From JAVJSD01 sp040219575 (GTDB lineage Bacteria; Planctomycetota; Planctomycetia; Pirellulales; Pirellulaceae): a stretch of 64,000 nt of DNA. Below, in pieces: positions 17,200 to 31,468 of the stretch (its first letter is position 1; each line of letters starts with the position of its first letter). The notes beneath the pieces were generated by a model. It was not told the origin of the DNA. It saw only the letters and a program-made list of their open reading frames with translations, and did not search any database. The position numbers and the translations under genes were made by a program. The stretch is from positions 66,140-130,139 of the forward strand of contig JAVJSD010000089.1 of assembly GCA_040219575.1 (NCBI GenBank). The letters are read 5' to 3'.

Positions 17200-17889
17200 A
17201 TGAACGTCGACATTCTTCACCAGGGGCTGTTCGCAACGGCCGAAGTCACGCTCGCCCCGGGCGAGCAGTTCGTTTCCGAATCCGGCGCCCTGTATCGCGG
17301 CAGCCCCAACCTGAACATTGAGACCTCCAGCCGGGCGCTCGGCGGCGGAGGAATTCTCTCGGGACTGAAACGCGCGATGTTCGCGCGGGAAAGCTTCTTC
17401 ATGTCGACGTATGCATCGCGCGACGGGTCCCCGGCCAGCTTCGGGCTGTCGCCGACGTTGCCCGGCGAGATGCAAGTCGTCCAGCTCGACGGCGCCGTGA
17501 ATTGGATCTGCGCCGGCGGCAGCTACGTCGGCAGCGGAACGGGCGTCACGATCGACACGCAGTACCAGGGGCTCGTCAAAGGCCTCTTGGGCGGCGGCAA
17601 TCTGATGTTCATGAAGACGAGCGGGACGGGGCCGATGCTCGTCAGCGGGTTTGGACGACTCATCGAGATCGAAGTGGAGGGTTCGCTCACCATCGACAAC
17701 GGGCACCTGGTCGCGTTTCAGGACTCGCTCCAGTTCAGCGTCACCAAGGCCGCCAAGGGTTGGATGGCGTCGTTCTTTTCCGGCGAGATGTTCGCCTGTC
17801 GCTTCACGGGCAAGGGCAAACTCATCGCCCAATCCCATTCACCAACCGCCTTTGGCGGCTTGCTCGGACCGAGACTCCCGGAACGCTGA
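17200..17889 (+). CDS. AIM24 family protein, copy 2 of 3
   Basis: A 229-residue paralogue of its neighbours. It shows GLFATAEVTLAPGEQFVSES at the N-terminus, then GGGGILSGLKRAMFARESFF, matching the GLKR motif of copy 3. LMFMKTSGTGPMLVSGFGRL lies in the core and FACRFTGKGKLIAQS near the end. It is the middle gene of the AIM24 triplet, starting 21 bases after copy 1. The three copies differ widely in sequence, so they likely form distinct subunits of one assembly rather than a recent duplication. No signal peptide. Confidence 0.92.
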   Translation: MNVDILHQGLFATAEVTLAPGEQFVSESGALYRGSPNLNIETSSRALGGGGILSGLKRAMFARESFFMSTYASRDGSPASFGLSPTLPGEMQVVQLDGAVNWICAGGSYVGSGTGVTIDTQYQGLVKGLLGGGNLMFMKTSGTGPMLVSGFGRLIEIEVEGSLTIDNGHLVAFQDSLQFSVTKAAKGWMASFFSGEMFACRFTGKGKLIAQSHSPTAFGGLLGPRLPER

Positions 17890-17898
17890 GAGAACACT

Positions 17899-18558
17899 AT
17901 GCAGGCATCCATTCAGTGCGGCCCAAGTTTCAGCATGCTCGACGTGGAGCTCGGCCAGGGCGAAAAGATCATCGCCGAGGGCGGCTCCATGACCTGGATG
18001 CAAAACGTCAACATGACAACGAACATGACCGGCGGCATCATGTCGGGGCTCAAACGAGCCGTCACCGGCGAGAGCATGTTCCTCAACACGTTCGAGGGCG
18101 ACGCGGGAGGCGGGACCGTGACGCTGTCTCCGGGGGAAGCCGGCGACATCACGCGCTGCGACGTCGAGGGACAGCTCTATCTGCAAAAGGGCGCGTTCCT
18201 CTGTTGCGGGGAGGGTGTTGAAACCGGCGTCAAGTTCGACGGCCTGAAGGGCTTTCTCAACGTCGGCCTGTTGGCGCTCGAGGTGCATGGTCGCGGACCC
18301 GTCTGGATCTCGAGCTACGGCGCGATTGAGGAGATCGATGTCGACGGCGAGTACATCGTCGACAACGGGTTTGTGGTGGGGTGGCAGCCTTCGCTGAATT
18401 ATTCCGTCTACTTGCAGAGATCGGTGCGGACGTTTTTGTTCAACGTCGGTTTCCTGTTGAAATTCACGGGCGCGGGCAAGTTATGGGTCCAATCGAGGAA
18501 CCCGCTGCAATTGGCGGACTGGGTCTACCCGTTCCGGCCGGTCAAGAAAAAGGACTAG
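17899..18558 (+). CDS. AIM24 family protein, copy 3 of 3
   Basis: A 219-residue protein that begins 9 bases after copy 2, with GAGAGAAC just upstream. Landmarks: MLDVELGQGEKIIAEGGSMT, the segment starting IMSGLKRAVTGESMFLNTFE, VEGQLYLQKGAFLCCGEGVE, and GKLWVQSRNPLQLADWV at the C-terminus. It is more like copy 2 in its GLKR motif and more like copy 1 in its WVQSRN ending. The stop codon overlaps a short hairpin of the dispersed repeat family (18557-18579), which may double as transcription terminator. Confidence 0.92.
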   Translation: MQASIQCGPSFSMLDVELGQGEKIIAEGGSMTWMQNVNMTTNMTGGIMSGLKRAVTGESMFLNTFEGDAGGGTVTLSPGEAGDITRCDVEGQLYLQKGAFLCCGEGVETGVKFDGLKGFLNVGLLALEVHGRGPVWISSYGAIEEIDVDGEYIVDNGFVVGWQPSLNYSVYLQRSVRTFLFNVGFLLKFTGAGKLWVQSRNPLQLADWVYPFRPVKKKD

Positions 18559-18579
18559 AAGTCTCACGACTTCTGCTAC
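18557..18579. repeat. dispersed hairpin repeat, half copy
   Basis: AGAAGTC-tcac-GACTTCT is followed by GCTAC. Read on the minus strand it is nearly identical over 23 bases to the first hairpin of the full element at 37372. It sits exactly on the stop codon of the third AIM24 gene. Confidence 0.65.
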
Positions 18580-18615
18580 TCGAATTCCTAGCCGTAACGC
18601 AGCACTAGCCCGGTA

Positions 18616-18894
18616 TTAAGGGAGGAGGCCGCGCATCCAGTCGGTCAGTCCCATGCCGGCCACATGGCGCATCGGAGTCGTGACGAATAGCAGCAGCAGG
18701 GCCCAGGAGGCGACGCCCATGGCGCAGAGCGAGAAGGCGGCCACCCAGGCCGAGAAGTCGCGGCGCAGGATGCGAGCAACAGCGGTGCGCGGGCGGCGTC
18801 TGACGCAACGGACTCTTGGGCGAGCGAAAAAGTCGGGCGGCGCGGGTCGCGTTGGTCTTCGACAGCGGGGCGATTCACGGCAGGTGCGTTTCAT
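18616..18894 (-). CDS. small basic single-pass membrane protein
   Basis: A 92-residue protein with GGAGG 7 bases before its ATG at 18894 on the minus strand. The first ~48 residues are very basic (many Arg), followed by one or two membrane segments (AWVAAFSLCAMGVASWALLL) and a short amphipathic tail ending TDWMRGLLP. It is transcribed divergently from the ECF sigma gene at 19105. No family was recognised. The strong ribosome-binding site and credible membrane segment argue that it is real even though it sits inside longer open frames. Confidence 0.6.
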   Translation of the reverse strand: MKRTCRESPRCRRPTRPAPPDFFARPRVRCVRRRPRTAVARILRRDFSAWVAAFSLCAMGVASWALLLLFVTTPMRHVAGMGLTDWMRGLLP

Positions 18895-19104
18895 CAAGAA
18901 CCTCCGTCCGGCGGCGGCGCGTTGGATCGGCCGCGGGTTTGGTGCTAATCTGAAGCGGTCATCCCCTTCAGAAGACAATGGCCGTTTGATCGGCGCGCCC
19001 TTCACGTCGGCGACCGGGTTCGGGAGGGGATGCGTGAAATTCAGGCAATCGAACGGTCGATCGCCTCGGCCGCATCGTTCTCTTCGCCTTAGGCATTCGC
19101 GTTC

Positions 19105-19713
19105 ATGTCGCTTTCCGATGATGTGACCAGTTGGATCGACGGGCTGCGCTCGCGCGAACCGCATTCGACGCAGCAACTGTGGCAGCGGTACTACCAGCGG
19201 CTTGTCGAACTGGCCGATCGCCGCCTGCCGCGGCACGCCCGCCGCGAGTTCGACGAGGAGGACGTGGCCCTGAGCGCTTTCGACAGCCTCTGCCGCGGAC
19301 TCGCTGCCGGGCGGTTTCCCGATTTGGCCGATCGCGACAGCCTGTGGGCCCTGCTGATCGTGATCACCGCGCGGAAGGCCCGGGCTCGCGTGCGGCGGCA
19401 AACGGCGCAGAAACGCGGCGGCGGCCATGTGCAGGGGGAGTCGGTGTTCGACGCCGAGTTGGGGGACGGCATCGCGCAGCAAATCGGCGACGAGCCGACG
19501 CCCGAGTTCGCGGCCCAAGTGGCCGAGGAAGTGGAAAGCCTGTTGTCGGTCTTGCCCGACGCCACCACGCGGCAGTTGGCGGTGCTCAAGATGGAGGGCT
19601 ACACCAACGACGAGGCGGCCCAGCGACTGGCTTGTTCGCGGACGACGGTGGAACGCCGCCTGCGGTTGATCCGCGCCGCCTGGACGGAGCCTCAACAGAC
19701 TGGCGAGCATTGA
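19105..19713 (+). CDS. ECF-type RNA polymerase sigma factor (planctomycete ECF group)
   Basis: A 202-residue sigma factor. Region 2 reads STQQLWQRYYQRLVELADRR, then DEEDVALSAFDSLCRGLAAG, the typical form of the PF07638-type ECF sigma factors expanded in planctomycetes. Region 4 contains LLSVLPDATTRQLAVLKMEG, then the helix-turn-helix TNDEAAQRLACSRTTVERRL. The group often works with a Ser/Thr protein kinase gene, but none lies next to it here. The sulfatase gene follows 92 bases later on the same strand and may be co-transcribed. Confidence 0.9.
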   Translation: MSLSDDVTSWIDGLRSREPHSTQQLWQRYYQRLVELADRRLPRHARREFDEEDVALSAFDSLCRGLAAGRFPDLADRDSLWALLIVITARKARARVRRQTAQKRGGGHVQGESVFDAELGDGIAQQIGDEPTPEFAAQVAEEVESLLSVLPDATTRQLAVLKMEGYTNDEAAQRLACSRTTVERRLRLIRAAWTEPQQTGEH

Positions 19714-19805
19714 GGGCCGACACCAGCGGACGACCGCCGCTTCGAATCGAAACCTACTCCGTCCCTCCGTGAGGGCCGGGAACAACGCCGTCACGAAGAC
19801 TTGCC

Positions 19806-21287
19806 ATGCCCGATGCACGCCCCAACATTCTGTGGTATTGCGCCGACGCGCAGCGTTACGACACGATCCACGCGCTGGGCGCCGAGGCGATTCGCACGCC
19901 GACTTTGGATCGCCTGGCGCGGCAGGGCGTGGCGTTCACGCGGGCGTACTGCCAGACGCCGATCTGCACGCCCAGTCGGGCGAGCTTTCTGACGGGGCGC
20001 TATCCCGCCACCACGCACGTCTACCGCAACGGTCACGCCCGCTTTCCGGCCGGCGAGGTATTGGTCACCAAACGGCTCGCCGACGCCGGCTACGATTGCG
20101 GCCTGGCCGGCAAACTGCATCTCTCAACGGCCAAGTTCGGCGAGCGGCGATACGACGACGGCTACCGCGTGCTGAACTACAGCAACCTGCCCTATCCCGA
20201 CGACAACGACCAGGGCAACCACTACTACGATTGGCTGCGCGGGGAGCACGGCGTCGATCCCTACGAGCTGTTTCACGATCGAGCCAGTTTCTGCGGGGCG
20301 GGGGTTCCGAGTGAACTGCATCAGGTCACCTGGTGCAGCGAAATGGCGATCCGCTTTCTCTCTGAGAAGCGCGACGGCCCGTGGCTGATGAGCGTCAATC
20401 CGTTCGATCCGCATCCACCGTTCGACCCGCCGCAGGAGTACCTGGATCGATACGATCCAAGCCAGCTTCCGCCGCCGCTTTTTCGCGAGAGCGACCTCCA
20501 GCGCCAGCACGACTTCGCCAATATTCGTCAGCAGAAGATCGAAGCCGTCGATCCCTTCGGCGAGATGCCCAACGCCCCACCGGTCGGCTCGCGAGCCCCC
20601 AACACCTACAAGGCGCCTGACCGATTCAACGGCCAGATGATCAAGGCCGCGTACTACGCGATGATCGAACATATCGACCATCAGCTCGGCCGAATCGTCG
20701 ACGCCCTGGAAGAGACCGGCCAACGCGAGAACACCATCATCCTGTTTCACAGCGATCACGGCGAACTGCTGGGGGACCATGGCTTGATCTTCAAGGGTTG
20801 CCGCTTCTTCGAAGGCGCGGTGCATGTGCCGCTGATGTTTTCCTGTCCAAAGCGGTTTCAAGCGAACCTGCAGAGCGACGCGCTGGTGGAGTTGGTCGAC
20901 ATGGCGCCCACGCTGCTGGAGGCCGCCGGCATTCAGACGCCCAAGGCCATGCAAGGCCGCTCGCTGGCGCCGATTCTGACCGGCCAGGCCGATCCGTCGA
21001 TCCATCGCGAAATCGTCGTGTGCGATTTCAACGACTCGGTCGGCTACAGCCCGGTGCAGCGGCCGACGCAGGCGACGATGACGTTCGACGGCCGCTACAA
21101 GATGGTGATGTACCACCGTGAAAACGGCCTCGGCGAGTTGTTCGATCTGGAGGAGGACCCCGGCGAATTCGACAATCTCTGGACTCGGCCAGAATTGCAA
21201 TCGTTCAAACTCGCCCGCATGCAACAGCACATCGACGCCGTGCTGGCGACGGTCAGTCCGGGGGAAGACCGCGTGGCGACGTACTGA
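19806..21287 (+). CDS. type I sulfatase
   Basis: A 493-residue enzyme hydrolysing a sulfate ester, probably on a polysaccharide. Cys54 lies in the activation motif CTPSRASFLTGRYP, to be converted to formylglycine by a cytoplasmic FGE. The N-terminal metal site is ADAQRYDT and the second metal site follows in LFHSDHGELLGDHG. The C-terminal DGRYKMVMYHRENGLGELFD segment is typical. There is no signal peptide from this start, unlike many planctomycete sulfatases, so the protein may be cytoplasmic. Substrate specificity cannot be read from the sequence; the DxQRxD pattern resembles the choline-sulfatase/N-sulfatase side of the family. Confidence 0.92.
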   Translation: MPDARPNILWYCADAQRYDTIHALGAEAIRTPTLDRLARQGVAFTRAYCQTPICTPSRASFLTGRYPATTHVYRNGHARFPAGEVLVTKRLADAGYDCGLAGKLHLSTAKFGERRYDDGYRVLNYSNLPYPDDNDQGNHYYDWLRGEHGVDPYELFHDRASFCGAGVPSELHQVTWCSEMAIRFLSEKRDGPWLMSVNPFDPHPPFDPPQEYLDRYDPSQLPPPLFRESDLQRQHDFANIRQQKIEAVDPFGEMPNAPPVGSRAPNTYKAPDRFNGQMIKAAYYAMIEHIDHQLGRIVDALEETGQRENTIILFHSDHGELLGDHGLIFKGCRFFEGAVHVPLMFSCPKRFQANLQSDALVELVDMAPTLLEAAGIQTPKAMQGRSLAPILTGQADPSIHREIVVCDFNDSVGYSPVQRPTQATMTFDGRYKMVMYHRENGLGELFDLEEDPGEFDNLWTRPELQSFKLARMQQHIDAVLATVSPGEDRVATY

Positions 21288-21298
21288 CGCGCACAGCC

Positions 21299-21371
21299 GC
21301 GAGCGTCGAGGCGTGAGCCCGACGTGGATGCGACCATCCGCAGCACGTCGGGCTGACGCCCTGACGCTCGC
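21299..21371. repeat. long imperfect hairpin (27-base arms)
   Basis: Arms 21299-21325 and 21345-21371 are complementary with three mismatches and enclose a 19-base loop. It sits right after the sulfatase stop codon and before the giant cytochrome gene. It could be a REP-like repeat or a Rho-independent structure without a T tract. Confidence 0.7.
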
Positions 21372-21483
21372 CGAACCGCGAAATGGCGGGTCTGAATCTG
21401 GTATAATGGAGGTTTTGTCCAGGGGACGACGTCATTCCCCGAGACAACACCTAGCCCACCATCCCTCCCTGGCGGAGCCATCC

Positions 21484-24400
21484 ATGATGCGATCTTTCCC
21501 GCTACTCGTCTTTCTGCTGCTGGCGACGTTCGCCCCTTCGCTGTTGGCGCAGCCGGTGGTTTACGAAGGCGACGCCGGCCCCGGTCGCGGCAAGCACCTC
21601 GTCTTCCTGGCGGGCGATCACGAGTACCGCTCCGAAGAGACGTTGCCGGCGCTGGCGCGTATCCTGGCGAAGCACTACGGCTTCAAGTGCACGGTGCTGT
21701 TCTCGGTCAATCCCGAAAGCGGTGAGCTCGAGCCGGGCAGCAGCTACATGCCGGGAACCGAGACGCTCGCGTCCGCCGACCTGATGGTGATCTTCCTCCG
21801 CTTTCAGGATTTCCCCGCCGAGCAGATGCAGCCGATCGTCGATTACCTCGCGCGCGGCGGGCCGGTCGTCGGACTGCGGACCTCGACGCACGCCTTCAAG
21901 ATCCCTGGCGATTCGCAATTCGCCCGTTACTCGTACAACCACGCGGGCGACGATATGAAGGGCGGCTTCGGCCGGCAGATTCTCGGCGAGACCTGGGCCG
22001 GCCACTACGGCAAGAATCACGTGATGAGCACGCGGCTCGATCTCGCGGCTGAGGCGAAGGACCATCCGATTCTCCGCGGCGTCGAGAACGCCCACGTGCA
22101 AGCGGGCGGTTACTGGACGGAACCGATGGCGGACAGCGAAGTCCTCGCACTCGCCCAACCGCTCGACGGCATGACGGCCGATTCGCCTCCCGCCCAAGAC
22201 AAGCTACCCTGCCCGGGCGCCTGGGTCCGCAGCTACACGGGAAAAAGCGGAAAGTCGGGCCGCGTGTTCACCACCACCTACGGCGCCTCGGAGGATCTGC
22301 TTAACGACGGCTTCCGGCGAATGATGGTCAATGCCTGCCTGTGGGCGGCGGGTCTGGAAGACAAGATCCATGCTGAGTCGTCGATTGAGTTCGTCGGGCC
22401 CTATCAACCGACGACGTTTCGGTTCGGCGGTTACCGTAAAGGGGTGAAGCCGTCGATGCTCGATGGGTGGGAGTCGCCGATTCTGCCGATCGTCGAAGCC
22501 GATGCCGACAAAGAGGCGGACAAAGAAGAGTCCAAACCGCGGCGTCAAGGCGCGAAACAACAGCGGTTGAACAACAAGCAGAAAAAGGCGGCGGCGGACG
22601 CAGCGCCGGCGGACGCAGCGCCGGTCGACGCCAAGAATCTTCCCACCGGGAAAGCGGAACCGGTCGACGACCCCAAGTTTCAGAAGTACGGCATCTATCA
22701 ACACACCGCGCCGCGGGCCAAGAACGCCCCGCCCGTCGCCACGACGCTGCCGTTGATACTGAACAAGGGGGCTCGCATCGGCCTGATCGGAAACACGCTG
22801 CTCGAACGATCGCAGTTGTTCGGCTATGTGGAGGCGGCGATTCACGCCAGTCATCCGCGGCATGAACTCATCGTACGCAATCTCGCCTGGCCCGCCGACA
22901 CATCAGATCTCCAGCCGCGCCCCGAGAACTTCGCCGACGTCGAACAGCATCTCCGCTACGAAAACGTCGACGTGATTCTCGCGGCGTATGGATTCAATGA
23001 GTCGTTCGCCGGCGAGGCGGGCCTGCCCGCGTTTCGTGAGTCGCTCGCTAAACATGTCGCCAGCCTGAAGTCCAAGGCCTTCAACGGCGAGTCCGCGCCG
23101 CAAATCGTGCTCCTCTCGCCGATCGCCAACGAGAACGTCGCGGGGGTGCCGGCGGCCGACATGAACAACGAGCGCATCATGATGTACGCCGAAGCGGTTC
23201 GCGAGGTCGCCGCCGAACAGAGGGTCGGCTACGTCGATATCTTCACCATCACACAGCTGGCGATGCGCAGCCCGGGCACCGATCTCACGATCAACGGCGC
23301 CCATCTGAACGAGGCCGGCTATGTGCTGCTGGCGGACGTGCTGCACCAAGGCCTGTTCGGGCAGTCGGCTCCCAAGGTGAATGAGCGTCTGCGGCGGGCG
23401 GTCGTCGAGAAGAATCGCCAGTACCTGCGGCGCTACCGGCCGTTGAACACCTTCTACTACACCGGCGGACGCAACAAGAGCTACGGCTATCTCGATTTTC
23501 TGCCAGCAATGCGGAACTTCGAAATCCTCACCGCTAACCGCGAGCAGCACATCTGGACGATCGCCCGCGGCGAAGACGTGACGGACACGATCGACGACTC
23601 GAACCTGCCCCCCTTGCCGAAAACGAAGGAAAGCCGCGGCGCCAACGAGTGGATCACCGCCGTCGAGGAGCAGAAGGCCTTCCAGGTCGATCCGCGCTTC
23701 GAGGCGAACCTGTTCGCCGGCGAGGAGGAGTTTCCCGACATCGCCGCGCCGATTCAAATGCGGTGGGATTCCCGCGGCCGACTTTGGGTCAGTTGCTCGA
23801 CCACCTACCCGCATGTCTATCCGGGCAATGAGCCCAACGACAAGCTCGTGATCCTGGAAGACACCGACGGCGACGGCCGGGCCGACAAATCGAGCGTATT
23901 CGCCGACGACCTGAATATTCCGCTCTCGTTCGAGTTCGGCGACGGCGGCGTGTACGTCTCCGAGATGCCGCACCTGACGTTCCTGAGGGATACCGACGGC
24001 GACGGCAAGGCCGACGATCGCCGCCACCTGCTGACCGGTTTTGGCACCGAGGATTCGCACCATGCTCTGCACGACTTCGCCTGGACGCCCGACGGCGATC
24101 TGATCTTCCGCGAATCGATCTTCCACCACTCACAGGTCGAAACGCCCTACGGCCCGGTGCGGCAGCAGAACAGCGGCTGGTTCCGCTTCGAGCCGAAAAC
24201 GCAGCGGCTAACCAGCTTCGGCACCTACCACAGCACCAACCCCTGGGGCGTCACGTTCGATGATTGGGGGCAGCACGTCGCCAGCCACCCGATCTACGCG
24301 CAAGCGTTCCACTCGCTCGATCCGCCGTATCCCAATCAACATCCCAAGCCGGCCGGGTTGCGGGCTTACAGCGGCACCTGCGGTCAGGAGTTCGTCGACT

Positions 24401-26316
24401 TCGCTTCGTTTCCAGAGGACCTGCAAGGCGGCTTCATCAAGGTCCGCTACAAGCCGACCAACCGCGTCGAGATCCACAAGTGGAACGAGTACGACTTCGG
24501 CTACGACGAGGAGTACGTCGGCGATCTGATCTTTTCCACGAATCTCAGTTTCATTCCGGTCGACCTCCGCTTCGGTCCTCGCGGGGCGATGTACGTTTGC
24601 GACTGGTACAACCCCATCAAGGGGCACGCTCAGTATTCGCTCCGCGACGAGCGGCGCGACCGGCACTCGGGCCGCATCTGGCGGATCACGGCCAAGGGGC
24701 TGCCGCTGATCGATCCGCCCAAGATCGCCGACGCGTCGATTCCTGAATTGCTGGAGATTCTGAAGCGGCCCGAGTACCGCTACCGCTACTGGGCGAAGCG
24801 CGAGCTGCGCGAGAAAGAGCCGCTCGAAGTGAAGCGGGCGCTCGACAAGTGGGCCGCCGCGCTCGATCGCACTGATCCCCGCTTCCGTCACCATCAGATC
24901 GAAGCCGTGTGGGCCTATCGCAACGTCGACGGAGTGAATGCCGACCTGCTGCGGGAGCTGTTGTTTTGCGACGACCATCACGCCCGCGCCGCCGCCACGC
25001 ACCAACTGCGCAACTGGCACGCGGAGATGCCCGACGCCATCGAGTTGTTGCGGCGATCGGCGAATGACACCAGCGGCATCGTGCGGATGGAGGCGGCGAT
25101 CGCGGCGTCGTACATCGGCACGAAGGAGGCGCTCGACGCGATGCTCGACGTGCTGCATCACCCTCGCGATGGGCACTTGGCCTACGCCATCACTTGCGCT
25201 CTTGGTTCCGAGTCGCTCCGCCGTCATTGGGAAGGCGATCCAAGCTATCGCATCGAGCAGATGCTGAAACAAGCCAGTCGCAAGAGCGAGTTCAAAGAAC
25301 CCACGCCCAGCGCGCAGGACGCGCAGTTCGACAGTCAGAAGAACCTCAAGACCGTTCGCATTTCCTGCATCCCCGAGCGGATGCTGTTCACCGTCAATCA
25401 GTTCGCCGCGACGGTCGGTCAGCCGGTGAAGATTGTCTTCACCAACCCCGACGCCACCGATCATAACCTCGTGGTCGTGCGGCCGGGGGCGCTCGAGGAA
25501 GTCGGCATGGCGGCCAACGAGATGGCCAAGGACCCCCGCAACTCCAACTCGGATTTCCATCCGCCGTCGAAGAAGCACTTGATGCTGCACGCCTCGCCGA
25601 TGATCGGTCCCACACGCAAGTCGCAGATCCACGTGATGCGGTTCCTCGCGCCGACCGAGCCCGGCGTTTATCCGTATGTCTGCACGTTCCCCGGTCACTG
25701 GGTGGTGATGAAGGGCGTGATGGTCGTGGCCGAGGACCTGGCCGACGTCGAGGCGATGCTGGCGGCTCTGGAGCCGGAGGTGGTGCAACAGTGGACCACC
25801 GCCGACTTCAACGACTTCGCCGGCTTCACGGAGACGCCCGACGAGACGATGGTGGTCGAGGGGATGCAGGCCTTCATGAAAGCCCGCTGCCACCAGTGCC
25901 ACAAGGTGGCGGGCCACGGCGTCAATCTCGGGCCCGATCTGGCGGACGTGGCGAAGCGATACCAGGGCACGAAACTGCTGCGGCAACTACTGCAGCCGTC
26001 GGCCGAGATCAACGAGAAGTTCCGCAATCACCAGTTCCTGATGAGCAATGGCCGCGTGGTGACCGGGGTGATCGTCGAGGAGACGCCCGTCGAGTACCAC
26101 GTCGCCACGAACCTGCTCACGCCGCAGGACGTAACAAAGCTGAAGAAGAAAGATGTCGACGAGAAGATCGCCTCGAGCATTTCGCCAATGCCCGAGGGGT
26201 TGCTGAACGTGTTGGAGCGGGACGAGATCCTGAAGCTGGTCGCCTTCCTCGAAGCCGGCGGCTTCAAGCTGCCGGAGCACCTGCAGCAACCAGCAGAGCG
26301 TCACGGAGAAGAGTGA
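21484..26316 (+). CDS. giant fusion: ThuA - SGNH - PVC heme-binding propeller - HEAT - cupredoxin - cytochrome c
   Basis: A 1610-residue secreted protein with signal peptide (LLVFLLLATFAPSLLAQ). Domains in order: ThuA-like (about 35-295, KHLVFLAGDHEYRSEETLPA); charged Ala/Lys linker (340-400); SGNH-hydrolase-like (420-630, RIGLIGNTLLERSQLF; GFNESFAG; NGAHLNEAGY); PVC-type dehydrogenase propeller (725-1070, LVILEDTDGDGRADKS); HEAT repeats (1080-1265); cupredoxin (1290-1420) with candidate copper ligands in ATDHNL and VCTFPGHW plus a Met; and cytochrome c (1460-1600) with CHQCH. The SGNH block lacks the catalytic Ser. The chain looks like a built-in electron wire from a sugar-oxidising propeller via copper to heme. 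A shorter paralogue follows. The start is at a MetMet pair preceding the signal peptide. Confidence 0.9.
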   Translation: MMRSFPLLVFLLLATFAPSLLAQPVVYEGDAGPGRGKHLVFLAGDHEYRSEETLPALARILAKHYGFKCTVLFSVNPESGELEPGSSYMPGTETLASADLMVIFLRFQDFPAEQMQPIVDYLARGGPVVGLRTSTHAFKIPGDSQFARYSYNHAGDDMKGGFGRQILGETWAGHYGKNHVMSTRLDLAAEAKDHPILRGVENAHVQAGGYWTEPMADSEVLALAQPLDGMTADSPPAQDKLPCPGAWVRSYTGKSGKSGRVFTTTYGASEDLLNDGFRRMMVNACLWAAGLEDKIHAESSIEFVGPYQPTTFRFGGYRKGVKPSMLDGWESPILPIVEADADKEADKEESKPRRQGAKQQRLNNKQKKAAADAAPADAAPVDAKNLPTGKAEPVDDPKFQKYGIYQHTAPRAKNAPPVATTLPLILNKGARIGLIGNTLLERSQLFGYVEAAIHASHPRHELIVRNLAWPADTSDLQPRPENFADVEQHLRYENVDVILAAYGFNESFAGEAGLPAFRESLAKHVASLKSKAFNGESAPQIVLLSPIANENVAGVPAADMNNERIMMYAEAVREVAAEQRVGYVDIFTITQLAMRSPGTDLTINGAHLNEAGYVLLADVLHQGLFGQSAPKVNERLRRAVVEKNRQYLRRYRPLNTFYYTGGRNKSYGYLDFLPAMRNFEILTANREQHIWTIARGEDVTDTIDDSNLPPLPKTKESRGANEWITAVEEQKAFQVDPRFEANLFAGEEEFPDIAAPIQMRWDSRGRLWVSCSTTYPHVYPGNEPNDKLVILEDTDGDGRADKSSVFADDLNIPLSFEFGDGGVYVSEMPHLTFLRDTDGDGKADDRRHLLTGFGTEDSHHALHDFAWTPDGDLIFRESIFHHSQVETPYGPVRQQNSGWFRFEPKTQRLTSFGTYHSTNPWGVTFDDWGQHVASHPIYAQAFHSLDPPYPNQHPKPAGLRAYSGTCGQEFVDFASFPEDLQGGFIKVRYKPTNRVEIHKWNEYDFGYDEEYVGDLIFSTNLSFIPVDLRFGPRGAMYVCDWYNPIKGHAQYSLRDERRDRHSGRIWRITAKGLPLIDPPKIADASIPELLEILKRPEYRYRYWAKRELREKEPLEVKRALDKWAAALDRTDPRFRHHQIEAVWAYRNVDGVNADLLRELLFCDDHHARAAATHQLRNWHAEMPDAIELLRRSANDTSGIVRMEAAIAASYIGTKEALDAMLDVLHHPRDGHLAYAITCALGSESLRRHWEGDPSYRIEQMLKQASRKSEFKEPTPSAQDAQFDSQKNLKTVRISCIPERMLFTVNQFAATVGQPVKIVFTNPDATDHNLVVVRPGALEEVGMAANEMAKDPRNSNSDFHPPSKKHLMLHASPMIGPTRKSQIHVMRFLAPTEPGVYPYVCTFPGHWVVMKGVMVVAEDLADVEAMLAALEPEVVQQWTTADFNDFAGFTETPDETMVVEGMQAFMKARCHQCHKVAGHGVNLGPDLADVAKRYQGTKLLRQLLQPSAEINEKFRNHQFLMSNGRVVTGVIVEETPVEYHVATNLLTPQDVTKLKKKDVDEKIASSISPMPEGLLNVLERDEILKLVAFLEAGGFKLPEHLQQPAERHGEE

Positions 26317-26650
26317 CACGGAGCCGCGGGGTTTATCCGGTTTATCCCCGCGTCTCGCGGCGGTTTCGATCAAGACCCCCGCTTCTCTGGATGTGCGACG
26401 CCCTGACGACGATCGATACTCGCCACGCAACCTCCGTCCCCAGCTCGACGCGTGTACCCATCCCAACCTTCGCGGGGATAAACCGGATACGCCCCGCGGC
26501 TCCTGGGGCTGTCATTTGTTCACATCACGTCCCACGACGGCGAAGCCGTCGGCTTGGGGCTCTTTCGGCACCGCTCGCATCATGGCGAAAACCGTCGCAT
26601 AATGTGCGATTGCCCCCTCCCCCCCAGAGAACTTCCGCTGGAATTCGACG
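26317..26650. other. 334-base intergenic region
   Basis: It lies between the two giant paralogues. It contains the 33-bp inverted repeat pair listed separately and otherwise no gene-like sequence; a promoter for the second gene was not clearly identified. Confidence 0.5.
26320..26503. repeat. 33-bp inverted-repeat element (~184 bp)
   Basis: Left arm 26320-26352 and right arm 26471-26503 are reverse complements with two mismatches in 33 (arm core CGCGGGG...CCCCGCG). The 118 bases between contain no gene. Each arm is itself nearly palindromic at its ends. This is the geometry of a small non-autonomous mobile element or a cruciform-forming repeat. Confidence 0.7.
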
Positions 26651-31447
<4,797 letters not shown>

Positions 31448-31468
31448 ACTCGTCATGCTCCGAAGAAC

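Noticed and set aside
24208..25986. A 592-residue minus-strand frame
   Set aside because: Shadow of the propeller-to-cytochrome part of the first giant fusion.
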